This document shows, in pieces, positions 23,584 through 33,856 of a stretch of 64,000 bases of DNA; position 1 is the first letter of the stretch; every line of letters starts with the position of its first letter. This stretch comes from Burkholderiaceae bacterium (GTDB lineage Bacteria; Pseudomonadota; Gammaproteobacteria; Burkholderiales; Burkholderiaceae_C): the NCBI GenBank assembly GCA_919902775.1, contig CAKKRJ010000003.1, positions 186,001 to 250,000 on the forward strand, given 5' to 3'. The position numbers and the translations under genes were made by a program. The notes under the pieces are model-generated. The model did not search any database. It saw only the letters and a program-made list of their open reading frames with translations, and had not been told where the DNA came from.

Positions 23584-24723
23584 ATGACCTCGCACCATCC
23601 CACTTCGCTGAGGTCAGGGTTCGTCGCAACGCTGAGGGACGTCTTGCGCGACAAGGGCGCATTGATGATCTTTGTGGCTGCGCCCCTGTTCTATGCTTTC
23701 TTCTACCCCTGGTTCTTTGGCCCGGAGGTCGTGACCCGGATCCCGGTGGCGGTTGTCGACCAGGATCACTCGGCGCTTTCACGCTCGATTCATCGTCTGG
23801 CACTTGCCAATCCTCGCATCGAGGTCAAGGCAGTTGGGGCGGATGAGCGAGCCGCGCAAGCCGCCATGAGCCGTGGTGAGATTGATGGCTATCTGGTCCT
23901 GCCCGACGACCTGAAAGCCCATGTTGCCAGGGGAATGCCCGCTATGGTGACCGTGGTCTCGAACGGGGCCTATCCCCTCATCAGCAAGGCAGTTCAGTAC
24001 GGCTTTTCTGAGGCCGTGGGCGCAGCCTCGGCAGGTGTTGAGATCAGGCAGCGAGAGGCCAAAGGACAGAGTCCCCGCCAAGCCGGCGAGAGCCGCACTC
24101 CCGTGGATTTCCGGGCCATGGCGCTGTTCAACCCTACAGAAGGCTATAGCAGCTTCATTGTTCCTGCCGTTGCCTTGTTCATCATGCACCAGACCCTCCT
24201 GATGGGCGTGGGTATGCTGGTGGCGACCTGGGTCGAACGAGGCGCGGCTCATGCCAGTCCAATGGCCTGGATCGGGCGCTGGCTGGCATTCCTGTTGCCG
24301 GGATTGGTGTCTGGCCTGTTCTATTTCGGATGGGTCTTTTGGCTCTACGGTTACCCTCGCGCTAACAACGTGGCTGGCTCCCTGGTTTTCCTGGTCCTGT
24401 ACGTGTCGGCCATCGTGACGCTGGGGTCACTTGTGGGCCTGTGGTGTAGAGATCGCGAACGGGTCCTTCAAGTCCTGCTTTTTTCGACATTGCCGATGGT
24501 GTTTCTTGCCGGATTTTCCTGGCCGCCAGAAGCGTTGCCGCTCCCGTTGCAGTATCTGCGGTGGTTGATACCGACAACGTCTGGAGTGCAGGCTGCATTG
24601 CGCCTGAATCAAATGGGAGCCCCTCTGCAAAGCGTGATGCCCTATCTCGGTTGCCTGTTGGCACTGACCGTGGTGGCCGGCAGCTTCGTCTTGAAATTCG
24701 GCGGTAAGCCGCAGGGCGATTGA
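23584..24723 (+). CDS. ABC-2 type transporter permease, second subunit
   Basis: A 379-residue protein starting two bases after the first permease. Same layout: one helix (about residues 25-45), a periplasmic domain with PVAVVDQDHSALSRSIHRLA, and C-terminal helices including ETFL-free FLAGFSWPPEALP. The two subunits probably form a heterodimer. It ends the operon; the following 340 bp hold no gene. Substrate unknown; relatives export drugs or lipids. Confidence 0.88.
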   Translation: MTSHHPTSLRSGFVATLRDVLRDKGALMIFVAAPLFYAFFYPWFFGPEVVTRIPVAVVDQDHSALSRSIHRLALANPRIEVKAVGADERAAQAAMSRGEIDGYLVLPDDLKAHVARGMPAMVTVVSNGAYPLISKAVQYGFSEAVGAASAGVEIRQREAKGQSPRQAGESRTPVDFRAMALFNPTEGYSSFIVPAVALFIMHQTLLMGVGMLVATWVERGAAHASPMAWIGRWLAFLLPGLVSGLFYFGWVFWLYGYPRANNVAGSLVFLVLYVSAIVTLGSLVGLWCRDRERVLQVLLFSTLPMVFLAGFSWPPEALPLPLQYLRWLIPTTSGVQAALRLNQMGAPLQSVMPYLGCLLALTVVAGSFVLKFGGKPQGD

Positions 24724-25067
24724 GGACGGAGATACTTGTACACGCGCAGGCAATGGGCTGCTGTGAAGGCACGCTGCTGGTTCGAGGAAGAGCCACGCGT
24801 CGACTTCATCCGCAATATCGCCCCCTGGGACGACGATGTTCTGGACGCTGATCGTAGCCGAGGATTGCGATTGGACCCTGAGCGGCCGTTTATCAAAGTT
24901 CTGCTGATGGCAGCTTCTGGCCGGTAGCAGCCAGCAGGTCTGAGCCAACGATAGTTCCCGTTGCGACGCCGATATCCTCAGCTGCCAGCCTGTGGCCTGT
25001 CGGTATGCGTTAAGAACCAAGGGACCGCAGAGGTCCCCCGCGTCAGCCCTCCGCTGCGTTCAAGCCA
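24724..25067. other. intergenic stretch without recognisable feature
   Basis: 344 bp between the convergent permease and carboxypeptidase genes. A 63-codon TTG-started ORF at 24736 has no ribosome binding site or similarity. I see no clear terminator with a T-tract, RNA gene or repeat. Confidence 0.5.
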
Positions 25068-26399
25068 TCACTTGCCGAACCACTTGGCCACGTACTGCCA
25101 TGTGCGCAGCAACAGACCGGCGCGCTCCACATCGGCCTGCGCCACGAGCGGGGTTTCGCCCAGCGGCTTGCCGTTGGAGGTGGCGACCACCTTGCCGACC
25201 ACGGCGCCCTTGGCCACGGGCGCTTCCAGGCCCGGTTTCAGTTCCACCGTGGCCTGCACCTGCTGGCCGCGTGGCACGGTAAGCATCCATGGCGCGCCCA
25301 GGAGCGCACCCACGGTGTCGGCCTTGCCAAAGCTCACCTTGGCCGTTGTGACCACTGCACCTGGCTGGATCGGGACAGCTTTTTCGAAGCTGCCAAAGCC
25401 CCAGCCGAGCAGCGTGCGCGTGTGGTCGGCTCGTGCCTGTGCGCTGTGGGTGTTGAGGATGACCGAGATCAAGCGCATATCGTTGCGCTTGGACGAAGTG
25501 ACCAGGCAATAACCGGCCTCAGCGGTGTGGCCGGTCTTGAGGCCGTCCACAGTGGGGTCGGTGTAGAGCAGGGCGTTGCGGTTGCCTTGCTTGATGCCGT
25601 TGTATTTGAAATCGTGTTCGGCGTAGATGGGGTAGTACTCGGCGCTGTCGCGAATGATGGCGCGCGCCAGTATGGCGAGGTCACGCGCGGAGGACTTGTG
25701 CTCCGGATCGGGCAGACCCGTAGGGTTGACGAACTGGGTGTGCGTCATACCAAGGCGCTGGGCCTCGGCGTTCATCAGCTTGGCAAAGCCGGCCTCTGAA
25801 CCGGCCATCTGTTCGGCAATCGCTTTGGAGGCATCGTTGCCTGACTGGATGACAATGCTGCGCAGGATGTCAATGACGGTGGCCTGGCTATTGAGCGGCA
25901 GGTACATGCACGACTCGGTGCCCGAACCGCGGCACCAGGCGTTCTGGCTGACTGTGACCAGATCGGTCTGCTTGAGCTTGCCTGAGCGCAGCGCTTGCTC
26001 GACGATGTAGCGGGTCATCATCTTGGTCAGCGATGCGGGGGGCAGCGGCTCGTCGGCGTTGGCCGAAGCCAGCACCTCGCCGGAGTCAAAGTCCATCAGC
26101 AGCCAGGCCTTGGCAGGCAGCGCCGGCGGGTTGTCGGCCAGGGCCGTCTGGGCGGCCAGAGGCGGCAGGGCGTTTGCAGAGGCTGCGGCGGCCGCAGCCT
26201 TTTTGTGCGCTGCAGGCTTGGCGGCAGCGGGGTGTTTGGCCGCGAAGGACGCCGAGCTGGGCAACAGGGTGCCCACAGCGATGGCCAGGGCGATGGGGAG
26301 AAGAGAGAAAGTCTTGGCTTGCAGGGTGTGGTTCGGTAGAGCATCGATTGTCGCGGATTGGGGGCGGGTTTCTTGGGATGGCTGCCGATTGGCAGTCAC
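25068..26399 (-). CDS. dacC: D-alanyl-D-alanine carboxypeptidase (PBP5/6 type)
   Basis: A 443-residue protein with the three serine DD-peptidase motifs: SLTK (SASLTKMMTRY context), SGN in VIQSGNDASKA, and KTG in VDGLKTGHTAEAGYC. A hydrophobic signal segment lies about residues 30-52, followed by an Ala/Lys-rich linker, and the C-terminal beta domain ends in an amphipathic helix (TWQYVAKWFGK) that anchors PBP5-type proteins to the membrane. It trims pentapeptides of peptidoglycan. The start is uncertain: the 30 residues before the signal segment are unusual. Only seven bases separate it from the upstream TetR stop. Confidence 0.9.
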   Translation of the reverse strand: MTANRQPSQETRPQSATIDALPNHTLQAKTFSLLPIALAIAVGTLLPSSASFAAKHPAAAKPAAHKKAAAAAASANALPPLAAQTALADNPPALPAKAWLLMDFDSGEVLASANADEPLPPASLTKMMTRYIVEQALRSGKLKQTDLVTVSQNAWCRGSGTESCMYLPLNSQATVIDILRSIVIQSGNDASKAIAEQMAGSEAGFAKLMNAEAQRLGMTHTQFVNPTGLPDPEHKSSARDLAILARAIIRDSAEYYPIYAEHDFKYNGIKQGNRNALLYTDPTVDGLKTGHTAEAGYCLVTSSKRNDMRLISVILNTHSAQARADHTRTLLGWGFGSFEKAVPIQPGAVVTTAKVSFGKADTVGALLGAPWMLTVPRGQQVQATVELKPGLEAPVAKGAVVGKVVATSNGKPLGETPLVAQADVERAGLLLRTWQYVAKWFGK

Positions 26400-26406
26400 C
26401 GCCGCT

Positions 26407-27084
26407 TCAGCGCCGCTCTGCCTCGCGCCAGCTGGCCGCGCCCAGCAAGATGATCTGCAACTGCTGCACGAAGTCCTGCACCATCGCCTGCTCGGACTGA
26501 GGCTCGTCGGCGGGCAGATCCAGAACCTCGGGGGCGGCGGCCAGCAGGGTGTTGACCATCAGGCCGCAGACCATGTGCAGGCTGGCCTGCGACAGGCCCT
26601 GGTAGGCCTCCAGCGGCGCCAGGTCGCGTGCCGTGTCGTCCACAAAACGCTGCACCTCGTGGCGGATCGCCAGCCGCAGCACCCGGCTGCCACCCGCGCG
26701 CTCGCTCGAGATGAAGCGGAACAGCACCCGGTTGTCGCGCACGTACTGCAGGTACACCTGCACCGACTGGCGCACCACGCTGGTCTGGGCCGAACTCGGC
26801 TGGCGCGCCTGGCGCAGCAGGCCGCGAAGCGTGGCCCCCACCTCGTCCACCAGGCTCAGGCCCAGCTCGTCTGGGCTGCGAAAGTGCCGGTAAAACGCAT
26901 TGGGCACCATGCCGGCCTCGCGCGCGATCTCGCGGATGCCCAGGCTGGTGAAGCTGCGTCCCTCGCCGATCAACCGCAGCGCGGCCTGCACCAGGCTTTG
27001 GCGGGTCAGGTCCTTGCGGTCTTGCCGGCTCAGCGGCGGCTCGGGCGTGGCGGGGGCGGGGGTGTCGGGACGGGCGTTCGGCAT
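26407..27084 (-). CDS. FabR-like TetR family regulator
   Basis: A 225-residue protein from ATG 27084; much longer readings are antisense to the FabG-like gene. Residues 20-75 form the helix-turn-helix (LSRQDRKDLTRQSLVQAALR, IREIAREAGMVPNAFYRHFR), with the SFTSLGIREIAREAG-type sequence seen in FabR, the repressor of unsaturated fatty-acid synthesis. It is divergent from a beta-oxidation operon, with a perfect palindrome between. It probably senses acyl chains. Confidence 0.88.
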   Translation of the reverse strand: MPNARPDTPAPATPEPPLSRQDRKDLTRQSLVQAALRLIGEGRSFTSLGIREIAREAGMVPNAFYRHFRSPDELGLSLVDEVGATLRGLLRQARQPSSAQTSVVRQSVQVYLQYVRDNRVLFRFISSERAGGSRVLRLAIRHEVQRFVDDTARDLAPLEAYQGLSQASLHMVCGLMVNTLLAAAPEVLDLPADEPQSEQAMVQDFVQQLQIILLGAASWREAERR

Positions 27085-27112
27085 GGACGGATTTGGCGGT
27101 TTGGGTTTTTCG

Positions 27113-27128
27113 GTGTACGATCGTACAC
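27113..27128. promoter_or_regulatory. 16-bp perfect palindromic operator
   Basis: GTGTACGATCGTACAC lies between the FabR-like gene and the operon starting at 27148, 20 bp before its ATG. It is the likely binding site of the TetR-family regulator and can control both directions. Confidence 0.8.
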
Positions 27129-27147
27129 AAACAAAGGAGCCCTGTCC

Positions 27148-28548
27148 ATGTCCGACGCTTACCTCAACTTTGCCAACTCGGCCTTTGGCGCGCGCCTGGC
27201 CGGCATGCTGGGCCTGCCGCGTCCCGTGCCGCTCGAGCGGTTCGAAGCCGGCCAACCGGTGGTTGCTGGCGACGTGCTGGTCGGCGCCGGTGGTACGCCC
27301 GAACTGCTGCCCGCGCTGCTGGCTGCCTTCCGCGCCATGCGGGCCGCCACCGTGGCGCACCGCAGCGTGCAGGGCTGGACCGCGATGGCCAACCAGGCCG
27401 GCTTGATGAGCGGGCTGTGGAGCACCGGCGAGCAGCCGGGCGGTCCCCTCAAGGCCGTGGTGTTTGACGCCACCGGCCTGGCCACCGTGGCCCAGGCCGA
27501 GGCGCTGTACCAGTGCTTCCACGACGCGGTGCGCTCACTGCAAAGCTGCGGCCGCGTGCTGGTGCTGGGCCGCCCGCCCGAAGCCTGCCCGGTTGCCGAG
27601 CAGGCCACGGTACAGCGCGCTCTGGAAGGTTTTGTGAAATCGCTGGCCAAGGAGGTCAAGCGCGGCATTGCGGTGCAACTGGTCTATGTGGCGCCGGGAG
27701 CCGAGGCGCAACTCGAAGGCACACTGCGCTTCTTTTTGTCGCCGCGCAGCGCCTATGTGTCGGGCCAGGTGGTGCGGCTGGCACCCTTTGAGGCCCCGGC
27801 CCCGAGCGACTGGGTGCAGCCGCTGGCGGGCAAAAAGATTTTGGTGACCGGCGCGGCGCGCGGCATTGGCGCGGCCATTGCCGAAACCCTGGCGCGCGAT
27901 GGCGCCCAGGTGGTCTGTCTGGACGTGCCGCAGGCCCAGGACGCCTTGCAGGCCGTGGCCGAGCGGCTGCAGGGCCGCGCGCTGGCGCTCGACATTGCCG
28001 ATCCGGCGGCCGCCGGGCAGATCGCCCAGGCGGCCCTGGCTGACGGCGGCTGGGACGGCGTGGTGCACAACGCCGGCATCACCCGCGACAAGACTATCGC
28101 CAAGATGCCGCCGCACCTGTGGCAGACGCTGGTGCAGGTCAACCTGGTGGCGCAGCAGGCGATCAACCAGGCCTTGCTGGAGCGGGGCGCGCTCCAACCC
28201 CAGGCACGGCTGGTGTGCGTGTCGTCCATCTCGGGCATTGCCGGCAACCTGGGGCAGACCAACTACGCGTTTTCCAAGGCTGGCGTGATCGGCCTGGTGC
28301 ACAGCCAGGCGCCGCGCCTGCCCCGCGGCATGGCCATCAACGCGGTGGCGCCGGGCTTCATCGAAACGCAAATGACCGCCGCCATCCCGCTGGCCATCCG
28401 CGAAGCCGGCCGGCGCATGAATTCCATGGGGCAGGGCGGCCAGCCGGTCGATGTGGCCGAAACCATCGCCTGGCTGCTCAGCCCCGCCTCGCAGGGCGTG
28501 AATGGGCAGGTGGTGCGCGTGTGCGGCCAAAGCCTGCTGGGGGCTTAA
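27148..28548 (+). CDS. FabG-like 3-oxoacyl-ACP/CoA reductase, two-domain form
   Basis: A 466-residue protein with AAAGGAG 10 bases before ATG. Residues about 225-460 form a short-chain dehydrogenase: TGAARGIGAAIAETLARDGA (cofactor site), HNAGITRD, catalytic S in CVSSISGIAGN and YAFSK. Residues 1-215 are a second, degenerate nucleotide-binding-like domain as in the high-molecular-weight FabG4 group. It would reduce 3-oxoacyl thioesters with NAD(P)H. First gene of the fatty-acid operon. Confidence 0.9.
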   Translation: MSDAYLNFANSAFGARLAGMLGLPRPVPLERFEAGQPVVAGDVLVGAGGTPELLPALLAAFRAMRAATVAHRSVQGWTAMANQAGLMSGLWSTGEQPGGPLKAVVFDATGLATVAQAEALYQCFHDAVRSLQSCGRVLVLGRPPEACPVAEQATVQRALEGFVKSLAKEVKRGIAVQLVYVAPGAEAQLEGTLRFFLSPRSAYVSGQVVRLAPFEAPAPSDWVQPLAGKKILVTGAARGIGAAIAETLARDGAQVVCLDVPQAQDALQAVAERLQGRALALDIADPAAAGQIAQAALADGGWDGVVHNAGITRDKTIAKMPPHLWQTLVQVNLVAQQAINQALLERGALQPQARLVCVSSISGIAGNLGQTNYAFSKAGVIGLVHSQAPRLPRGMAINAVAPGFIETQMTAAIPLAIREAGRRMNSMGQGGQPVDVAETIAWLLSPASQGVNGQVVRVCGQSLLGA

Positions 28549-28549
28549 G

Positions 28550-29464
28550 GTGCAGCGCCAGAACATCACACCCGCCAGCACGCTGAGCAACTTGGCCCGT
28601 GCGCTGGCCAGCAGTTTCAAGCGCCCCGGGCCGGTGCGCGCGCTGGCCCCGGTCACGCTGGTGCTGCCGCGCGTCGTGGTCGACGCCGCGCACCTGGCGC
28701 GTTACGCCGAGGTCTGCGGTTTTGCCCCGAGTGCGCAAGCGCCGCTCACCTACCCGCAGATGCTGACTTTCCCCCTGGTCATGACCTACATGACTTCGCC
28801 CGCCTGCCCCTGGCCTGCCATGGGCACGGTGCACCTGGCCAACGCCATCACCCAGCATGCGCCGCTGGCCGCAGGCGATGCGGTGCGGGTGGAGCTGAGC
28901 AGCGGCGAGCTGCTGGCGCACGACAAGGGGCAGGTGTTCACGCTGCACCTGCGCGTGCTGCGCGAGTCAGATGGCGAGGGCGATGGCCAATGCGTCTGGC
29001 AGGCCACACAAACCCTGCTGCGCCTGGGCGTGAAGTCGCCCGTGGGCGCACCGTTCAACGGCGCCGTGGGGCCGGAACTCGCCCTGACCCAGGCCGGTGC
29101 ATTCGACGCCCCCGCCGACACCGGCCGCCGCTACGCCCCGGTGTCGGGCGACTACAACCCCATCCACCTGTCGGCGCTGAGCGCGCGCTTGTTCGGCTTT
29201 CCGCGCGCCATCGCGCATGGCCTGTGGACGCAGGCGCGCGCGCTGGCCCTGTTGCAAGCCGCTGCGCCGGCCACTGTGCTGCAAGCCGCTTCGCTCACCA
29301 CCGTGTTCAAGCGGCCCGTGCTGCTGCCGACACGCGCCTCGCTCTGGCAGGCGCAGGCCAGTACAGGCCAGACCGTGTTCGAGGTGCGCGACGCACGCGG
29401 CGAGCAGGTCCATCTGCGTTCCGAACTCCGCGCCGAACCCGCGCATCAACCCACCATTTCCTGA
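28550..29464 (+). CDS. MaoC-type enoyl-CoA/ACP hydratase
   Basis: A 304-residue protein from GTG 28550, one base after the FabG-like stop. The hydratase-2 motif YAPVSGDYNPIHLSALSARL with D and H (about residues 200-215) and the FPRAIAHGLW stretch are typical of MaoC hot-dog-fold hydratases; the N-terminal half is probably a second degenerate hot-dog domain. It hydrates 2-enoyl thioesters, or acts in reverse with the neighbouring reductase. Confidence 0.88.
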   Translation: MQRQNITPASTLSNLARALASSFKRPGPVRALAPVTLVLPRVVVDAAHLARYAEVCGFAPSAQAPLTYPQMLTFPLVMTYMTSPACPWPAMGTVHLANAITQHAPLAAGDAVRVELSSGELLAHDKGQVFTLHLRVLRESDGEGDGQCVWQATQTLLRLGVKSPVGAPFNGAVGPELALTQAGAFDAPADTGRRYAPVSGDYNPIHLSALSARLFGFPRAIAHGLWTQARALALLQAAAPATVLQAASLTTVFKRPVLLPTRASLWQAQASTGQTVFEVRDARGEQVHLRSELRAEPAHQPTIS

Positions 29465-29472
29465 GCCCCACC

Positions 29473-30779
29473 ATGACCCCCAACAGCACCCTCCGTCGCG
29501 TCGCCATCGTGGGTGGCAACCGCATCCCGTTTGCGCGCTCCAACACCGCCTACAGCCGCGCCTCCAACCTCGATATGCTCACGGCCACGCTGCAAGGCCT
29601 GGTGGACCGCTTCAACCTGCATGGCCAGCGCCTGGGCGACGTGGCCGCAGGCGCGGTGATGAAGCATTCGCGCGACTTCAACCTGGTGCGCGAAGCCGTG
29701 CTCTCCACCACGCTCTCGCCCGAGACCCCGGCCTTCGACCTGCAGCAGGCCTGCGGCACCGGGCTGGAGGCCGCCATGCTGGTGGCGCACAAAATTGCGG
29801 TGGGCCAGATCGAATGCGGCGTGGCCGGCGGGGTGGACACCACCTCGGACGCGCCCATCGCCGTCAATGACCAACTGCGCCGCACCCTGCTCGATGTTTC
29901 GCGCGCGCGCAGCCCCTGGCAGCGCCTGCAGCGGGCGCTGCGCATCCGCCCGGGGCAGTTCTTCCAGCCCGAGCTGCCGCGCAACGGCGAGCCGCGTACC
30001 GGCCTGTCGATGGGCGAACACGCCGAACTCATGGCCCGCGAATGGGGCATCACGCGCGAAGCGCAAGATGCCCTGGCCCTGCAAAGCCACCACAACCTGG
30101 CGCGCGCCTATGGCGAAGGTTTCTTTGTCGACCTGATGACGCCCTTCCTGGGCGTGAAGCAGGACAACAACCTGCGCCAGGGCCTGAACGCTGAACAGCT
30201 GGCCAAGCTCAAGCCGGTTTTCGACCGCAAGGTGGCGCCCGGCCAGGGCACGCTGACGGCAGGCAACGCCACACCGCTGACCGATGGCGCCTCGGCCGTG
30301 CTGCTGGCCAGCGAAGCCTGGGCGGCCGAGCGTGGTCTGCCGGTGCTGGCCTACCTCACGTTCAGCGAGGTGGCGGCGGTGGACTTTTTCAACCCCGACC
30401 CGGCCAAGAAAGAAGGCCTGCTGATGGCCCCCGCCTACGCCGTGCCGCGCATGCTGGCGCGCGCTGGGCTGACGCTGCAGGACTTCGACTTTTATGAAAT
30501 CCACGAAGCCTTTGCCGCCCAGGTGCTGTGCACCCTGCAGGCGTGGGAAGACCCGGCGTTTTGCCGCGACAAGCTCGGCCTGGCGCAGCCGCTGGGCGCC
30601 ATTGACCGCAGCAAACTCAATGTGAACGGCAGCTCGCTCGCCGCCGGTCACCCGTTTGCCGCCACCGGCGGGCGCATTGTGGCCACGCTGGCCAAGCTGC
30701 TCGCGCAAAAAGGCAGCGGGCGCGGTTTGATTTCCATCTGCGCCGCTGGCGGCCAGGGCGTCGTGGCCATTCTGGAGAA

Positions 30780-30783
<4 letters not shown>
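29473..30783 (+). CDS. acetyl-CoA C-acyltransferase (thiolase, FadI-like)
   Basis: A 436-residue protein. The nucleophilic Cys is in DLQQACGTGLEAA (about residue 95), the His in EIHEAFAAQ and NVNGSSLAAGHPFAATGGR, and the second Cys in ISICAAGGQGV. Size and the long insertion fit FadI-type long-chain thiolases. It cleaves 3-oxoacyl-CoA to acetyl-CoA. It overlaps the next gene start by four bases. An upstream-extended reading to 28990 is a shadow of the MaoC gene. Confidence 0.93.
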
Positions 30784-32606
<1,823 letters not shown>

Positions 32607-32701
32607 ACCCGCTTCACCGCTTGGCGGCATGGACAGCAATGTATCTCAATGGATACAGAGCGCCATAAAAACGATCTATGCGCCAACTGAAGGGGTAACC
32701 G

Positions 32702-32994
32702 ATGACTGCACTCAAACTGCGGAAATGGGACAGCGCCCAACACCTCAAGACCGAAGAGGACATGGCGCTCTATATGGAGGCCTGCCTGCAAGAGGCAGGG
32801 GATGATGCTGCCAAGGCCCTGGGCACCATTGCCCGGGCCAAGGGCATGTCGCAACTTTCGCGCGTACGGGCCTGGGCAGGGACAGCCTCTACAAGGCGTT
32901 GTCAGGGGAGGGCAACCCCAGCTTTGCCACGATCCTGAAAGTCACGGCGGCGCTGGGCATCCAGCTCCACGCACAGCCCATGCAGGCGGGGTAA
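32702..32994 (+). pseudogene. HigA-like addiction-module antidote, frameshifted
   Basis: Residues TALKLRKWDSAQHLKTEEDM and ALGTIARAKGMSQLSR match the probable addiction module antidote proteins (TIGR02684-type). After that the frame breaks: the expected DTGLGRDSLYKALSGEGNPS and following LHAQP are encoded from about 32872 in the +1 frame to the TAA at 32992. A single lost base in the codon after SR explains it. The killer gene that normally precedes is absent. It is a decayed module. Confidence 0.75.
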
Positions 32995-33076
32995 GCGTGA
33001 TGGGTGTTGGGGTAGGAGCGTTTGTGGCTCATGTCCTGTAAAGGCTGACAAGAGTCATTCGCAAAAGGACGAACCT

Positions 33077-33202
33077 ATGACAACGCTACAGCCGAAACCG
33101 TTAGCTGGGGCTCATTTCCAACATTCGGATCAGTACGCAGGTCTATCGCCGAACATGGTGTTACGACCGACTCAAAGGGCATTGGGAATTATGATAAAGT
33201 AA
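33077..33202 (+). CDS. possible small ORF upstream of the TetR gene
   Basis: 41 codons from ATG 33077 with AAAGGAC nine bases upstream; ends in the left arm of the TetR operator. Sequence has no motif or membrane segment. Could be a leader peptide or chance. Confidence 0.2.
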   Translation: MTTLQPKPLAGAHFQHSDQYAGLSPNMVLRPTQRALGIMIK

Positions 33203-33216
33203 TTCATCAATTACTT
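33197..33216. promoter_or_regulatory. TetR operator AAGTAATT-N4-AATTACTT
   Basis: A perfect 8-bp inverted repeat with CATC spacer, ending five bases before the ATG at 33222. Its closeness to the start leaves no room for a Shine-Dalgarno sequence, so the TetR mRNA is probably nearly leaderless. Binding here would block the tetR-adaptor-permease-ATPase operon. Confidence 0.75.
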
Positions 33217-33221
33217 ATCTT

Positions 33222-33842
33222 ATGGTCACCAACACACGAATCAAGCTCAAAAGCGAAGACCGCCAGGCAGAATTGGTCCAGGCGGCCTTGGGATTGGCCG
33301 CGCAACGCAGCCCGGCCGAAATCACCACGGGTGATCTGGCCTTGGTCATCGGCATCACCCAAGGGGGCGTCTTCAAGCATTTCGAAAGTAAGGAGGCCAT
33401 CTGGCTGGCTGTTCTTGATTGGGCGCACCAGTCGTTGATGGAGCGGCTCGAGCAAGCAGGACAAGCACGGCAGGACAATGCCTTGCAGGCACTGCGTGCT
33501 GTCTTCTTGGCTCACATCGATTTTGTTGTGCAGTTTCCTGGTGTTCCCCGACTTGTCTTTCAAGAGTTGCAGCATGCCAAGCCCACACCGCTCAAAAGCA
33601 GGGTGCAGCAACTGATGGCTGACTATCGGACTCTGGTGACCCAACTGCTGGCCCAGGCCCGCGAAGAGCGCTTGCTGGCAAAAGATGTGGATATTCCGTC
33701 GTCAGTGGTCCTATTTATGGGAGCAGTTCAGGGGCTGGTCATGCAGTCTCTGGTCACGGGCAATCTCCATGGACTGGCACGACAAGGCAAAGCTGTGTTC
33801 AAACTCTACGAGGCAGGCCTGTTGCCAAATCCTAAAACCTGA
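33222..33842 (+). CDS. TetR family regulator of the downstream exporter
   Basis: A 206-residue protein. Residues 12-58 are the TetR helix-turn-helix (RQAELVQAALGLAAQRSPAE, LALVIGITQGGVFKHFESKE). It precedes by 14 bp an adaptor gene and is on the same strand, so it is probably the first gene of an autoregulated export operon. Confidence 0.9.
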   Translation: MVTNTRIKLKSEDRQAELVQAALGLAAQRSPAEITTGDLALVIGITQGGVFKHFESKEAIWLAVLDWAHQSLMERLEQAGQARQDNALQALRAVFLAHIDFVVQFPGVPRLVFQELQHAKPTPLKSRVQQLMADYRTLVTQLLAQAREERLLAKDVDIPSSVVLFMGAVQGLVMQSLVTGNLHGLARQGKAVFKLYEAGLLPNPKT

Positions 33843-33856
33843 CAAAAGAAGCGCCG

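Noticed and set aside
26023-27147. Long upstream extension of the FabG-like gene
   Set aside because: The extension is antisense to the TetR and carboxypeptidase genes; the start at 27148 has AAAGGAG and the expected N-terminus.
29446-30708. 420-codon minus-strand ORF
   Set aside because: Antisense to the thiolase, which has all active-site motifs.
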